A program made the translations under genes and the position numbers. The notes under the pieces were generated by a model. That model saw only the letters and a list, made by a program, of their open reading frames with translations. It was not told the DNA's origin and did not search any database. 64,000 bases of DNA from Bradyrhizobium arachidis (GTDB lineage Bacteria; Pseudomonadota; Alphaproteobacteria; Rhizobiales; Xanthobacteraceae), in the NCBI RefSeq assembly GCF_024758505.1, contig NZ_CP077970.1:7998001-8062000 (forward strand), read 5' to 3'. Below, in pieces: positions 35,413 to 45,149 of the stretch. Within the stretch, counting starts at the first letter, position 1; every line of letters begins with the position of its first letter.

Positions 35413-36566
35413 GTCGCGGCTCCCGTCTGCGCCTTGCGGATCACGAGCCCGATCGTGTCGAGCATCTGTTTCAGGCTGTAGTGCACGCGCGCGCGGACGG
35501 AGGCATATTCGAGCTGGCCGGAGAGCTGCTCGGGTTTTGCCAGCACGCCTGCTATTGCGTCGGCGAGCGCAGCGGCGTCGTTGGGCGGCACCAGCGTGCC
35601 GGCCTTGCCGCCCTCGAGGATGTCGGGCGCTGCACCGGAATTGGTGGCCACCACGGGCACGCCCGCCAGCATGGCTTCGACGAGGGTGCGACCGAACGGT
35701 TCCGGATCGATCGACGGATGCACCATGACGTCGACGGCCTTCATCAATTTCGGCACGTCGTTGCGATGACCGAGGAAGCGGATGCGATCCTCCACTCCCA
35801 GTTCGGCAACCAATCTGGTCAGCCGCGCTGCATAGTCCTGTTCCCCAAACAGCGCATCGCCCACGATGATGCAGTTCACACCGGCAAGTTTTGCAACGGC
35901 CTCGACCAGCACATGCTGGCCCTTCCAGGCGGCAAGGCGGCTGAACACGCCGACCAGCGGACCTGCGGGCAGGCCGAGCCTTTGCCGGAGTTCGCCGGGC
36001 GAGCTCGGATCCGGCTGAATGGCAAGGCCGTTCGGCACGACGTCGATGAGCTCGCGCCGGCCGCCTGCCTCGATGAACGCGGTGGCGGCAACCTCGGAGG
36101 GGACGATCACCTTCGTCGCGCAGGCGTTTGCGAGCAGCACCTGGGCCCGCCGCTGCGCTGCACCGAAATGATCGGAGCTGATGATGTCGTGCAGGTGCCA
36201 GATCAGCGGGCGCCGCGCAATCACGCTTGCGATCGCCGACAGGATGAAGGCCTTCTGTGAATTGGCATAGACGATGTCATGCCGGCGCGCGGCACGCGCG
36301 ATCTCGAACACGATTGCCGCCATGCGCCCCGCGAGCGGGAATGCGCTCAACGGCGAGCTGTCGCGATGGAACTGCGACAGGCCCTTGCCCCATTTCGACG
36401 CAATGAGATTGAGCCGCTTGTCAGCGATCGCCTTGCTCAGGGGTCCAGTCTCGAACAGGAAGACCGAAGACTGCTGCCGTCCATCAATGACGTCGAGCAG
36501 AATCAGCTCAGCGCCGCCGATCTGCCCGGTGTGATCCACGAACAGGACGCGCTCGCTCGACATCAT
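35409..36566 (-). CDS. GT4-family glycosyltransferase
   Basis: 385 residues. MMSSERVLFVDHTGQIGGAELILLD is the N-terminal loop; the donor domain has GVFSRLAAWKGQHVLVEAV and EPFGRTLVEAMLAGVPVVATNSGAAPDIL (EX7E). ATG 36566 and ATG 36563 are both possible; the first overlaps the stop of the kinase-like gene. Probably membrane-associated and adding a sugar to the growing repeat. Confidence 0.9.
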   Translation of the reverse strand: MMSSERVLFVDHTGQIGGAELILLDVIDGRQQSSVFLFETGPLSKAIADKRLNLIASKWGKGLSQFHRDSSPLSAFPLAGRMAAIVFEIARAARRHDIVYANSQKAFILSAIASVIARRPLIWHLHDIISSDHFGAAQRRAQVLLANACATKVIVPSEVAATAFIEAGGRRELIDVVPNGLAIQPDPSSPGELRQRLGLPAGPLVGVFSRLAAWKGQHVLVEAVAKLAGVNCIIVGDALFGEQDYAARLTRLVAELGVEDRIRFLGHRNDVPKLMKAVDVMVHPSIDPEPFGRTLVEAMLAGVPVVATNSGAAPDILEGGKAGTLVPPNDAAALADAIAGVLAKPEQLSGQLEYASVRARVHYSLKQMLDTIGLVIRKAQTGAAT

Positions 36567-38818
36567 CCTGCCCTGGCATATGCTTCGGTCGGGATGAACG
36601 CCGGCTGATAGGCGTGGCTGCGCTGGCTTTCCTCCATCGTCACCGCGATCACGACACTGCCCGCACCGAGCGCCTTCACCTCAGTGATGACAGGCGCGGC
36701 GCGCCCCATCAGCGAACCGTCGCCCTTCAGGCAGACGATGGTGTGGTCGATATCAGCGAGGTAGTTGCCGGCATTGAGCGGTATCGGGCTGTCGATCAGG
36801 ACGACATCGTAGCTGCCGACATTGCCGAGCAGATCGACGAGTCTCCTGCCGAACAGCATATTCGCGGCCCGCGCGCCCACGCCGCCGGACACCAGCACAT
36901 CGAGATTCGGCACCGCCGTCCGGACCACCGCATCGCGGGCCGTCATCGAGCCGGCGAGAACGCCGAGCAGGCCGACGCCGCCCTCGATGCCGAGCGCGGC
37001 TTCAAAAGCCGGATTGAGCACGTCGCATTCGACGGCGAGGACGCGACAGCCGAATGCCGCGAGATGCTCCGCCAGCGCCAGCGTCGTCACGGTCTTGCCT
37101 TCGCCCGCGGCAGGCGACGTCACGACGATGCGTTGCGCGCCCTCGGCACTGCCGAGGCGCAGACCGAGCTTGAGATTGTGCAGCATCCACTGGAAATCGT
37201 CGTCGCTGACCGCGAGCCGCAACACTTCGAGAATCGGCAGCTTCAGATGCGACTGGAGGATGCTGCTGACGGGCGAGGCCTGCTGCGGCTCACGCAGCCG
37301 CGGCAGGCGCGCAATGATCGGGGCTCCCGTCATGGCCGAAAGCAGCGAGGATCGCTCGACCGGCATCGCTACGGGCACCGCGGTCGGCGGCGGCTCGTCC
37401 TTGGTTGCGGCGGCGTTCGTCGTCCCGGCTGCATCGTCCGGACGTGCCGCGCGGGACGGCGCCGGCTGCTCCGCGGCTGCGGGGCTCGGGTTGAGCCGCT
37501 CCGCAAGGAGAGCGGCGACAACACCCAGGATCAACGCCAACGTCGAGCCGGCTGCGAGGAACGGCAGCTTCTTGGGGAAGAACGGCTTGTTCGGCAGCTC
37601 GGCCAGGCTGACGAGCCGCGTCGAGCCCTGCAGCACGCGCCGCTCGGTCTCCAGCTCGCTCGCCTTCTTGTAGAGCTCGGCATATTGCTGGCGCTTGATC
37701 TCAGTGTCGCGCACCATGCTCTCGATCGAGGCTTCGTCCAGAGTCGCCGATCCGGCCTCGGCCTTCGCCGTCTCCATCTGCTTCTTCAGCGACGCCACGA
37801 GGTTGTCGTTGGCGTCATAGGCCTTCTGGGCGCTGGCGGCGATGTTCTGCATCTCGTCGGCGAGACGCTGCTGGATCAGCCCCTGCTCGCGCGTGAGCGC
37901 CATGATCGAGGGATGCCGCGGCCCCAGCACGCTGGTGGCGCTGGCGAGCTGCGAGCTCACCGTTGTCAATTGCTGCTTGAGATCGGCGATGGTCCGGCTC
38001 GACAGCACCGAGGGCGCGTCCGTCAGGCCGCGCGCCTGCTGCGACTTGATCTCCTGCAGGCGTGCAGCGGCCTCAGCCCGGGCCGCCTCGGCCTGCGAGA
38101 GCTGCTGGCCGATGCTCGACAGCCGCTCCGAGGTGATGGGCGCGTTGGCGCCGCGCATCAGGCCCTTGGTGCGGCGGAATTTCTGGATCTTCTCATCCGC
38201 CTGCCGCAACTGGTCGTCGAGCTGGCGCAGCTCCTGCCACAGCCAGGTCGTCGCCACCTCGCGGCTGTTGGCGCCTTCCGTGCGCTGGTCCTCGAGGAAC
38301 GCCGTCGTGAGCGCGTTGGCCAGCGTCTTGGCGACCTCGGGTATGGCGGACTGGTAGGAGATGTTGATGACGCGCGAGCGGCCGGCCGACGACACCGTGA
38401 GATGGCCGTCGACAAGCTCGATGAACGCGGTGCTGTCCGTTCGCAGTCGCTGGCAGGCCTCGCCCGAACCGAACAGGCGGCCGCGCTCGCACTCCTGCGT
38501 CACGGCGTCCAGCACGCCCGGCGCGTTCATCACGATCCGCATCAAGCGCGGCGAACGAATGACCAGAAGCTGGCTTTCGAGGTCGGCCGGGTCGCCGATC
38601 TTCTGCGCCCAGGCGGGCGAAGCGTTGGCGACGCCCGGCTCCTGCTCGGCGACGATGACGGATGCGGTGGCGAGATAGCGGACCGGCAACACCAGGAGCG
38701 CAACGATCGTGAGCACGATCGTGCCGAGAAACACCGCAGCGAACAGCCGCCGGCGCCGCCAGATTCTACCCAATGATTCCAGACCGGATAAGGCTTCCGA
38801 TACGCTCGCGTGCCTCAT
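36563..38818 (-). CDS. Wzz/GumC-type chain-length protein fused to a BY-kinase-like P-loop domain
   Basis: 751 residues. Order: N-terminal Wzz membrane segment (about 20-45), long periplasmic coiled coil (about 190-400), the GNVR-like second helix region near PNKPFFPKKLPFLAAGSTLALILG, a low-complexity linker, then a cytoplasmic ATPase. Walker A is SPAAGEGKTVTT (about 565) and Walker B is VVLIDSPIPL. Walker A' reads VLAVECDVLNP where active kinases normally have the D-x-D-x-R/K type. The C-terminus has only two tyrosines rather than a Tyr cluster, so kinase activity is doubtful. It controls chain length or export of the polysaccharide. Confidence 0.87.
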   Translation of the reverse strand: MRHASVSEALSGLESLGRIWRRRRLFAAVFLGTIVLTIVALLVLPVRYLATASVIVAEQEPGVANASPAWAQKIGDPADLESQLLVIRSPRLMRIVMNAPGVLDAVTQECERGRLFGSGEACQRLRTDSTAFIELVDGHLTVSSAGRSRVINISYQSAIPEVAKTLANALTTAFLEDQRTEGANSREVATTWLWQELRQLDDQLRQADEKIQKFRRTKGLMRGANAPITSERLSSIGQQLSQAEAARAEAAARLQEIKSQQARGLTDAPSVLSSRTIADLKQQLTTVSSQLASATSVLGPRHPSIMALTREQGLIQQRLADEMQNIAASAQKAYDANDNLVASLKKQMETAKAEAGSATLDEASIESMVRDTEIKRQQYAELYKKASELETERRVLQGSTRLVSLAELPNKPFFPKKLPFLAAGSTLALILGVVAALLAERLNPSPAAAEQPAPSRAARPDDAAGTTNAAATKDEPPPTAVPVAMPVERSSLLSAMTGAPIIARLPRLREPQQASPVSSILQSHLKLPILEVLRLAVSDDDFQWMLHNLKLGLRLGSAEGAQRIVVTSPAAGEGKTVTTLALAEHLAAFGCRVLAVECDVLNPAFEAALGIEGGVGLLGVLAGSMTARDAVVRTAVPNLDVLVSGGVGARAANMLFGRRLVDLLGNVGSYDVVLIDSPIPLNAGNYLADIDHTIVCLKGDGSLMGRAAPVITEVKALGAGSVVIAVTMEESQRSHAYQPAFIPTEAYARAG

Positions 38819-38845
38819 TCTTTTGTTCTCGGCACAATGGCGAGC

Positions 38846-40003
38846 CTATGCGATCAACCGAGGCGTCTCGAGCCCCTGGTCTCCCGCACGGAACCGCTCC
38901 AATTCCTCGTTCACGGCCGCAACGAACTGGTTGCGGAATCTCTCGGCCGAGAAGAGGGTCGCGCGATGGCGGCAATCCAGCCGCGAGATCGTCTTCTCCC
39001 TGGCGACAAACGACCGCACGCATTCGACGATCGACTGCGGGTCCGGCTTGTCGAAGAACATTCCGGTCGGACGCGGGCCGGACCCGGCAATCGACTCGCG
39101 CGCGCCGCCCTTGCCGAGCGCGAGCACGGGCGTGCCTTCCGACTGTGCCTCGACCAGCACGATGCCAAAATCCTCTTCGGCTGCGAACACGAAGGCCCGC
39201 GCCGTGGTCATCAGGTCGCGCAGGTCGTTGTCGGGCACGAAGCCGACGAACTTCACATTGGAGCCCGCGAGCTTCTTCAGCCGCTCGGCCTCGGGGCCGG
39301 CGCCGGCGACGACGAGCTCCAGATCGGGCATCTCGTTGAAGGCGCGCACGATCGGCTCGATCCGCTTGTAGGGCACCAGCCGACTAGCCGCGAGGAAGTG
39401 GTTGCCGACCGGCAGGATGACGTCACGGTTGGCGAGCGTCACCGGCGGATAGATGACCCTGGAGTCGCGGCCGTAGGTCTTCTTGACGCGACGGGCGACG
39501 AACTGGGAATTGGTGATGATGGCGTCGGGGCCGTGCGCCGTGCGCGCGTCCCACATCCGCATCTGGTGCAGGATCGACCGCGCAACCACGCTCTTGATGC
39601 CGGACTCCATCCCGCTCTCCTTCAGGTAGACGTGCTGAAGGTCCCAGGCATAGCGCATCGGCGAATGCACATAGGCGACATGCAACTGATCCGGCCCGGT
39701 GATCACGCCCTTTGCGACCGCGGCACTGCTGGAGATCACAAGATCGTAGCTCGACAGGTCGAACTGCTCGATCGCGAGCGGCATCAGCGGCAGATAGGAA
39801 CGGTGATGCCGCTTGAGGAACGGCATCTTCTGCAGGAAGCTGGTGTGTGAAGTCTCGAAGCCGAGCTTGCGGCGATCTTCCGGGCGCAGCAGATCGAACA
39901 GCGTGTAGACGTCCGCGTTCGGATAGCACTTCAGGATCTCGCGAAGGACCTGTTCGGCGCCACCGAGAACGTAGAGCCAGTCGTGAACGATAGCGACGCG
40001 CAT
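38846..40003 (-). CDS. GT4-family glycosyltransferase, first gene of the polysaccharide operon
   Basis: 385 residues from ATG 40003 (GGGAA 5 nt upstream); the frame runs on to 40063 without support. MRVAIVHDWLYVLGGAEQVLRE is the acceptor loop and EEDFGIVLVEAQSEGTPVLALGKGGARES the EX7E donor site. The motif YVHSPMRYAWD is typical of the WbaZ-type mannosyltransferase group. It precedes the chain-length gene by 27 bases and probably heads the operon. Confidence 0.9.
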   Translation of the reverse strand: MRVAIVHDWLYVLGGAEQVLREILKCYPNADVYTLFDLLRPEDRRKLGFETSHTSFLQKMPFLKRHHRSYLPLMPLAIEQFDLSSYDLVISSSAAVAKGVITGPDQLHVAYVHSPMRYAWDLQHVYLKESGMESGIKSVVARSILHQMRMWDARTAHGPDAIITNSQFVARRVKKTYGRDSRVIYPPVTLANRDVILPVGNHFLAASRLVPYKRIEPIVRAFNEMPDLELVVAGAGPEAERLKKLAGSNVKFVGFVPDNDLRDLMTTARAFVFAAEEDFGIVLVEAQSEGTPVLALGKGGARESIAGSGPRPTGMFFDKPDPQSIVECVRSFVAREKTISRLDCRHRATLFSAERFRNQFVAAVNEELERFRAGDQGLETPRLIA

Positions 40004-40718
40004 CTTGATTCCCACAAGCCAGGGCAATTTGATGAAACCCTTAAGGGTCCGGGGCGCGCGCACAACTCGTTCCTAAATTCCTAGTTAACCTGCTCTGGTT
40101 CCATCCCTGCTTTTTCGTCATTAACAGGTAAGAAAATTTTAAGTCTTGGTTTTGCGGGTCGAGCGCAGCCGATGCCGATGGAAGCTGCGTCGAAAACGGA
40201 GAAATGACGTCGGAATGATGCAGTTCTGGCTCTGAGTTACGAACGTAAATGACCTTAGTTAATAGGAGATTTCGCAATCGCGAAGATTTGCGGGGAATAC
40301 CTTCAGCTTTCGAGCGAAATCGTGACACGATACGCCTCGATTGACGCTCGATTTGCAGCGCAGAAGCACGCTTTCGTGAGCCTTGAAGCCGCGCGTGCGA
40401 CGCTTCACCGCGCCTCGTCGAACTCCCCTTCCGCGTCTTGACGTCAGGTAAACAAGCCGGATCGCCTTCGCCGCGGATCTTACCGAATGAGCCAATTTGA
40501 AAGGCTACCATGACGCAGTGATTGCCTTGCCGACCCGCGACCGGGGCGAGTAAAATAGCGGCAGTCAGTCGGCGTTCATGTCCTGCGACTGGTGCGCGTT
40601 TTGCGTACGGCAGCGTTGCAGCGGGGCGTTTGCCCGCATCGCGCAATCGACGTCCGATCGATTGTTTGAGGACGATGCCCGATCCGATCTTTCACGCGTG
40701 GCGGGGAGTTTTGCCGGA
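40004..40718. other. Long non-coding region upstream of the polysaccharide operon
   Basis: 715 bases with no gene called. The part from 40080 to 40350 is AT-richer than its surroundings (AAAATTTTAAG near 40133, GTTAATAGGAG near 40257), suitable for a regulated promoter or a long 5' leader. A 201-codon minus frame (40041-40646) lacks a ribosome site and has a stop-poor Arg/Ser composition expected by chance. A small RNA cannot be excluded. Confidence 0.45.
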
Positions 40719-41060
40719 ATGCACCAGGCTGCAGGCCTGCAGTTCGAGCGCATGATGGACGAGCTCGCGCGGTGGCGCGCGGTGCCCGAACACGAGCGCT
40801 CGCCTGCGCCGGCCTGGTGGTGGGGCGCTGCCATGGCCGTGCGCGACGCGCACGAGCCGATGCGACGCGCTTGGTGCAATCGGCTTGGCTTGCGCGACGG
40901 ATCGAGCTTCGCCGACGGAGCGCACGCCGTTCTGGCGCTGTTCGGCGGACAGACCTCACTGCCCTGGGTTCACGACTTTCCGCGCATGAGAGACGATGCA
41001 GATCGCGACGTGCCAGATCTGCATCCGCAGCCGTCAGACGACAGCGCGTTTCAACCGTGA
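40719..41060 (+). CDS. Hypothetical protein (113 aa or longer)
   Basis: From ATG 40719: MHQAAGLQFERMMDELARWRAV, then a Trp-rich segment APAWWWGAAMAVRD and a hydrophilic end. GGGGAG lies 10 nt upstream. The same frame is open from 40578 and the extra region (DDARSDLSRVAGSFAG) looks helical, so a longer protein of 160 residues is possible. No family recognised. Its 3' end overlaps the end of the convergent GGDEF-EAL gene by 27 bases. Confidence 0.5.
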   Translation: MHQAAGLQFERMMDELARWRAVPEHERSPAPAWWWGAAMAVRDAHEPMRRAWCNRLGLRDGSSFADGAHAVLALFGGQTSLPWVHDFPRMRDDADRDVPDLHPQPSDDSAFQP

Positions 41061-44000
41061 CGACACGCCGTCGTCGCTGCCCGCTTGCTGGTCCGGCTGC
41101 AGCGGCGGGGAGATCGGAAGGCTCATCGGCCGCAGCAATTCGGCCATCTGCTGCGGCGGCAGCGGCTTTGCGACCAGATAGCCCTGCATCTCGTCGCAGC
41201 CATGGGTGCGCAGGAAAGCCTCCTGCTCGGCATTCTCCACGCCTTCGGCGACCACGGTCATGCCGAGCGCCTTGCCCATGCTGATGATCGCCTGGGCGAT
41301 CGCCTGGTCCTCGCTGTCATGTGGCAGGTCGCGCACGAAGGAACGGTCGATCTTGATGGTGTCGATCGGAAAATGCTTCATCAGCGACATCGAGGAATAG
41401 CCGGTGCCGAAATCGTCGATGGCAAGGCGGATGCCGCGGCTCTGGATGGCGTCGAGCACTTTCAGCGCCCGGCCGACATTGCGCATCATCATGCTCTCGG
41501 TCACTTCGAGCTGCAGCAGCACGGGCGACATGCCGCTCGCCGCAAGCGCCTCGTCGACGTCCTGCAGGAGATGCTCGTCGGCGAACTGCCGCGGCGACAA
41601 ATTGACCGCCATCGACAGCGGCAACAACCCGCGGCGCTGCCAGGCCATCGCCTGCGCGCAGGCTTCCTTCACGACCCAGCGCCCGATCGGCACGATCAGG
41701 CCGGTTTCCTCGGCGAGCGGAATGAACTGCGCCGGCGACACGCTGCCGAGCTCGGGATGGGTCCAGCGCAACAGCGCTTCCACGCCCGTGATCTGGCCGG
41801 TCTCCATGTCCACCTTGGGCTGATAGTGCAGCGAGAACTGCTCGCGCTCCAGCGCCCGGCGGAGCGCGCTTTCCAGCGACAGCCGCTCGATCGACTGCGT
41901 CTTCACTTCCTTGGAGAAGAAGCGGAAGCCGTTCTTGCCGTCTTCCTTGGCAAGATACATCGCCATGTCGGCGTTCTTGGTCAGGGTCTGGGCGTCCGCG
42001 CCATTGGCCGGATACATCGCGATGCCGATCGACGCCGTGGTGTGGCATTCGTGGCCGGCGAGCTCCATGGGCTGGCCGAGCGCAGCCAAAAGCTCGGTCG
42101 CAATGTGCTGGACGTCGTCGATGTCGCCGCACTGGTCGAGGATGACGACAAACTCGTCGCCACCGAGCCGCGCCACCACATCGCTCGCCCGCAGCGCCTT
42201 GCGCAGCCGGTTGGCGACCTCGAGCAGGAGGAGATCGCCGGCCTCATGGCCCAGCGAATCGTTGATCACCTTGAAGCGGTCGAGGTCGATGAACAGCACG
42301 GCGAACCGGCGCTCGTGACGGTGCGCCTCGTCGATCGCCTCGCGGAGCAACCCATTGAAGGTCTCGCGGTTCGGCAGATTGGTCAGGCTGTCATGCGAGG
42401 CCAGATATTCGATGCGCTCGTCCGCCCTGTTCTTGGCGTCGGCGCGATCAAAGTTCTCCATGGCGAAGGAAACATTGTCGGCGAGGCGCTGCAGCAGCTC
42501 GACGAATTCGCCGGTAAAAGTGTCCTGATCGATCGACATGTAGATCATGACGCCGACGGCCTCGCCGTGCGCGATGAGTGGGAATGAGGCGCCGGACCTT
42601 GCACCGTCGTTGCGGACGATGGCGTGGAAGGCAGCGACACGATTGTCGTTGAGATAGTCGTTGCTGATGCAGGGCTGTCGCGTGCGGAACGCCGTGCCAG
42701 CCATGCCGCGCCCTTCGGGGCGCGCCGGGTCGATGGAAAGCCTGACGTTGCGCGTGGTCTCCGCGGACGGTCCGGCCGCGGCCACGATCTCGAGCTGATC
42801 GCTGTCGGCCTTGGCGAGCGCGACGGTGGTCGAGGTAAACTTGGCACCGTTCGAGGCGGCCTGGCAGACCAGCTCGAACAGCTCGCTACGGGATTTCGCC
42901 CGCATGATCGCTTCATTGGTTGCGCTGAGCGCGGCGAACATGCGCGTCAAGCGCTCCTTCTGCGCCTCGGTCCGGGCCTTCTCCTCGGCGCGATCGAAAT
43001 TGTCGAGGGCGAACGAGACGTTCTCCGCAAGGCGCTCCAGCAGCTCGACGAGGTCTGGCGTGAACGTCTCTGCTTCAGGCGCGAGGAACAGCAGGGTGCC
43101 GATGGGCTCGCGACCGGCGCGGAGCAGCGGGAAGCTCGCCGCAGCACGGGTGCCGTCCTCGACCGCCTTCGCGCGCCAATTCGCCGACCGCGGGTCGTTC
43201 AGATAGTCGTTGATCACACAGGGACGCAGCGACCGCAGCGACGTGCCGATGATTCCCTCGCCCTCGGGATGACCGGGCGCGATGGTGCAGGTTCTGCCGA
43301 ACATCCGCTCGTGGTTGCGTCCCTTCGCAGCGACGACACGGACGACCTCACCGGCCGGATCCATCATCCCGATCGTCGTCGATGCAAACATCCCGCCCAG
43401 CACGGCCGCCTGGCAGGCGACCTCGAACAGCTCCTCGCGCGTCTTGGCGCGCATGATGGCTTCGTTGGTGGCGCTCAACGCCTGGAACATGCCGCTGAGC
43501 CTGTCGCGCTGCCTGTCGGCCCGCGCCTTCTCTTCCGCGCGGTCGAGGTTCTCCAGCGCAGAGGCGACGTTCGCCTGCAACCGCTGGAGCAATTCGACAA
43601 ACTCCGGAGTGAATGTGTCGCGCTCCACGGCATTGAAGAGGAAGACACCTTCGACCCGACTGCCGTTGAACAGCGGCAAGGCGGCTGACGAATGTATGCC
43701 GGCGCGACGCGCGCTTTCGTGCCATGGCTTGATGCGCTGGTCGGCCAGGAGGTCGTTGCTGATATAGGTCTGGCGGGTCCGGAAGGCGGTTCCGGTCAAC
43801 CCTCGTCCCTCCGGCACCGCGTCGGTGAGGGCGAAGGTGTAGTTGCGCAAGTCATCAGCGTGCGGTCCATAGCTCGACGCGACACGGAGCAGTTCCGCGT
43901 CAAGATCGGCCAGAAAGATCGTGGTCGAGGCGAATTTTGCACCCTGTACCGTGGCCTCGCAAACCAGATCGAACAGTTCGGCACGCGATCGCGCGCGCAG

Positions 44001-45149
44001 GATCGCCTCGTTGGTGGCGCTGAGCGCGGCATACATCCGCGCCAGCCGCTCCTCCTCGGCGGCGATCCGCGCCCTCTCCTCGTCGCGCGCAAAGTTGTCG
44101 AGCGCGAAGGATACGTTCTCCGCCATCCGCAGCAGCAGGCCGACGATCTCCCGGTCTTTCGCCCAGGACCGGCTGATGAAGAACAGCAGCACGCCGACGC
44201 TCTCGCCGCGCTTGATGAGGGGCGCGGCCACGCAAGCCGCGACGCCGGTATCGACGTTGACCTGCTCCCAGGGCGTCCCCTTGGTACGCAGGGCGAGATC
44301 GCCCTCAACGACGGGTTCTTGGGTCCGGAACACCTGGCCGGAAATGCCGCGGCCGAACGGATTCTCCGGATCGGTCGAATAGCGCGCCTGGGTGACGAGG
44401 TCGAGATTATCGCCCGTTCCGGCCACCGGCTTCAACCAGTGTGAACCCTGCTCGCGAAGCAGGACGATGGTCGCGATCGACTTGGCGCTGTGCACGGAGG
44501 CGTCGCAGACGAGCTGGTACAGTTCGAGCTCGGTCTTGGCGCGCAGGATGGCTTCGTTGGTCGCGCTGATGGCGCTGAACATGCGGTTCAGCCGCCGCAT
44601 CGCCTTTTCGCCGTCGACGCGCGCCGTTTCGCGCTCGAGATTCTCAATCGCATAGGAGATGTTGGACGACATGCGCGTGAACAGCGAGACCATCTGCTCA
44701 TCGAGCGATCCGGCCTCGGTGCGGGTGGCGAACAGTACGCCTATGCTCTTCCCGTTGCAGATCAGCGGCAGCGCCGCGGCAGCGCCGACGCCGGCCTTGG
44801 TGGCGCTTTCGCGCCAGGCCAGCGAACGCGTATCGTTCAGAAAATCATTGCTGATGCAGAGCCGCTGCGTGCGGAACGCCTCGCCGCCGACGCCCGACCC
44901 TTCAGGCGTCCCCTCCTCGGTGGTGATCTCGATCGAGCGCAGCCGCGGAACGTCCTCGCCGCAGCCGGCCGCAAAGCGCAGCCGCCGGCCGTCCGGCTCG
45001 ACCAGGAACACGGAAACAGCCAGAAAATCCCCACTCGAAAACCCGGCGTCGCATACCCGTTGGTACAGCTCGTCCGGCGATTTCGCGTAGAGGATCGCTT
45101 CGTTGATGGCACTCAACGCTGCAAATGTGCGCGCGAGGGTCGTCTGCAA
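41034..45149 (-). CDS. Five-GAF GGDEF-EAL c-di-GMP enzyme
   Basis: 1371 residues, soluble (no membrane helix). Five successive GAF modules of about 185 residues (approximately 5-175, 188-370, 373-555, 560-745, 748-925), each opening with ALSATNEAI-like helices, then GGDEF (about 945-1100; LGGDEF intact, with inhibitory RASD five residues before) and EAL (about 1115-1355). EAL catalytic signatures are all present: EALLRW, NLSPRQ, EVTES, DDFGTGYSS, KIDRSF, AEGVE, QGY. It may both make and degrade c-di-GMP in response to small ligands. TTG start at 45149 has GGGAG 8 nt upstream. Confidence 0.93.
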   Translation of the reverse strand: MQTTLARTFAALSAINEAILYAKSPDELYQRVCDAGFSSGDFLAVSVFLVEPDGRRLRFAAGCGEDVPRLRSIEITTEEGTPEGSGVGGEAFRTQRLCISNDFLNDTRSLAWRESATKAGVGAAAALPLICNGKSIGVLFATRTEAGSLDEQMVSLFTRMSSNISYAIENLERETARVDGEKAMRRLNRMFSAISATNEAILRAKTELELYQLVCDASVHSAKSIATIVLLREQGSHWLKPVAGTGDNLDLVTQARYSTDPENPFGRGISGQVFRTQEPVVEGDLALRTKGTPWEQVNVDTGVAACVAAPLIKRGESVGVLLFFISRSWAKDREIVGLLLRMAENVSFALDNFARDEERARIAAEEERLARMYAALSATNEAILRARSRAELFDLVCEATVQGAKFASTTIFLADLDAELLRVASSYGPHADDLRNYTFALTDAVPEGRGLTGTAFRTRQTYISNDLLADQRIKPWHESARRAGIHSSAALPLFNGSRVEGVFLFNAVERDTFTPEFVELLQRLQANVASALENLDRAEEKARADRQRDRLSGMFQALSATNEAIMRAKTREELFEVACQAAVLGGMFASTTIGMMDPAGEVVRVVAAKGRNHERMFGRTCTIAPGHPEGEGIIGTSLRSLRPCVINDYLNDPRSANWRAKAVEDGTRAAASFPLLRAGREPIGTLLFLAPEAETFTPDLVELLERLAENVSFALDNFDRAEEKARTEAQKERLTRMFAALSATNEAIMRAKSRSELFELVCQAASNGAKFTSTTVALAKADSDQLEIVAAAGPSAETTRNVRLSIDPARPEGRGMAGTAFRTRQPCISNDYLNDNRVAAFHAIVRNDGARSGASFPLIAHGEAVGVMIYMSIDQDTFTGEFVELLQRLADNVSFAMENFDRADAKNRADERIEYLASHDSLTNLPNRETFNGLLREAIDEAHRHERRFAVLFIDLDRFKVINDSLGHEAGDLLLLEVANRLRKALRASDVVARLGGDEFVVILDQCGDIDDVQHIATELLAALGQPMELAGHECHTTASIGIAMYPANGADAQTLTKNADMAMYLAKEDGKNGFRFFSKEVKTQSIERLSLESALRRALEREQFSLHYQPKVDMETGQITGVEALLRWTHPELGSVSPAQFIPLAEETGLIVPIGRWVVKEACAQAMAWQRRGLLPLSMAVNLSPRQFADEHLLQDVDEALAASGMSPVLLQLEVTESMMMRNVGRALKVLDAIQSRGIRLAIDDFGTGYSSMSLMKHFPIDTIKIDRSFVRDLPHDSEDQAIAQAIISMGKALGMTVVAEGVENAEQEAFLRTHGCDEMQGYLVAKPLPPQQMAELLRPMSLPISPPLQPDQQAGSDDGVSSRLKRAVV

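Noticed and set aside
36614..38776. 720-codon open frame on the plus strand
   Set aside because: Complete shadow of the Wzz/BY-kinase-like gene; protein is Arg/His/Gln-rich with no recognisable fold or ribosome site.
40041..40646. 201-codon open frame on the minus strand
   Set aside because: No ribosome site, basic Ser/Arg composition, runs through the presumed promoter region of the polysaccharide operon.
40004..40718. tRNA or structured RNA gene in the long gap
   Set aside because: No cloverleaf or conserved RNA motif could be recognised by eye; only AT-rich promoter-like sequence.
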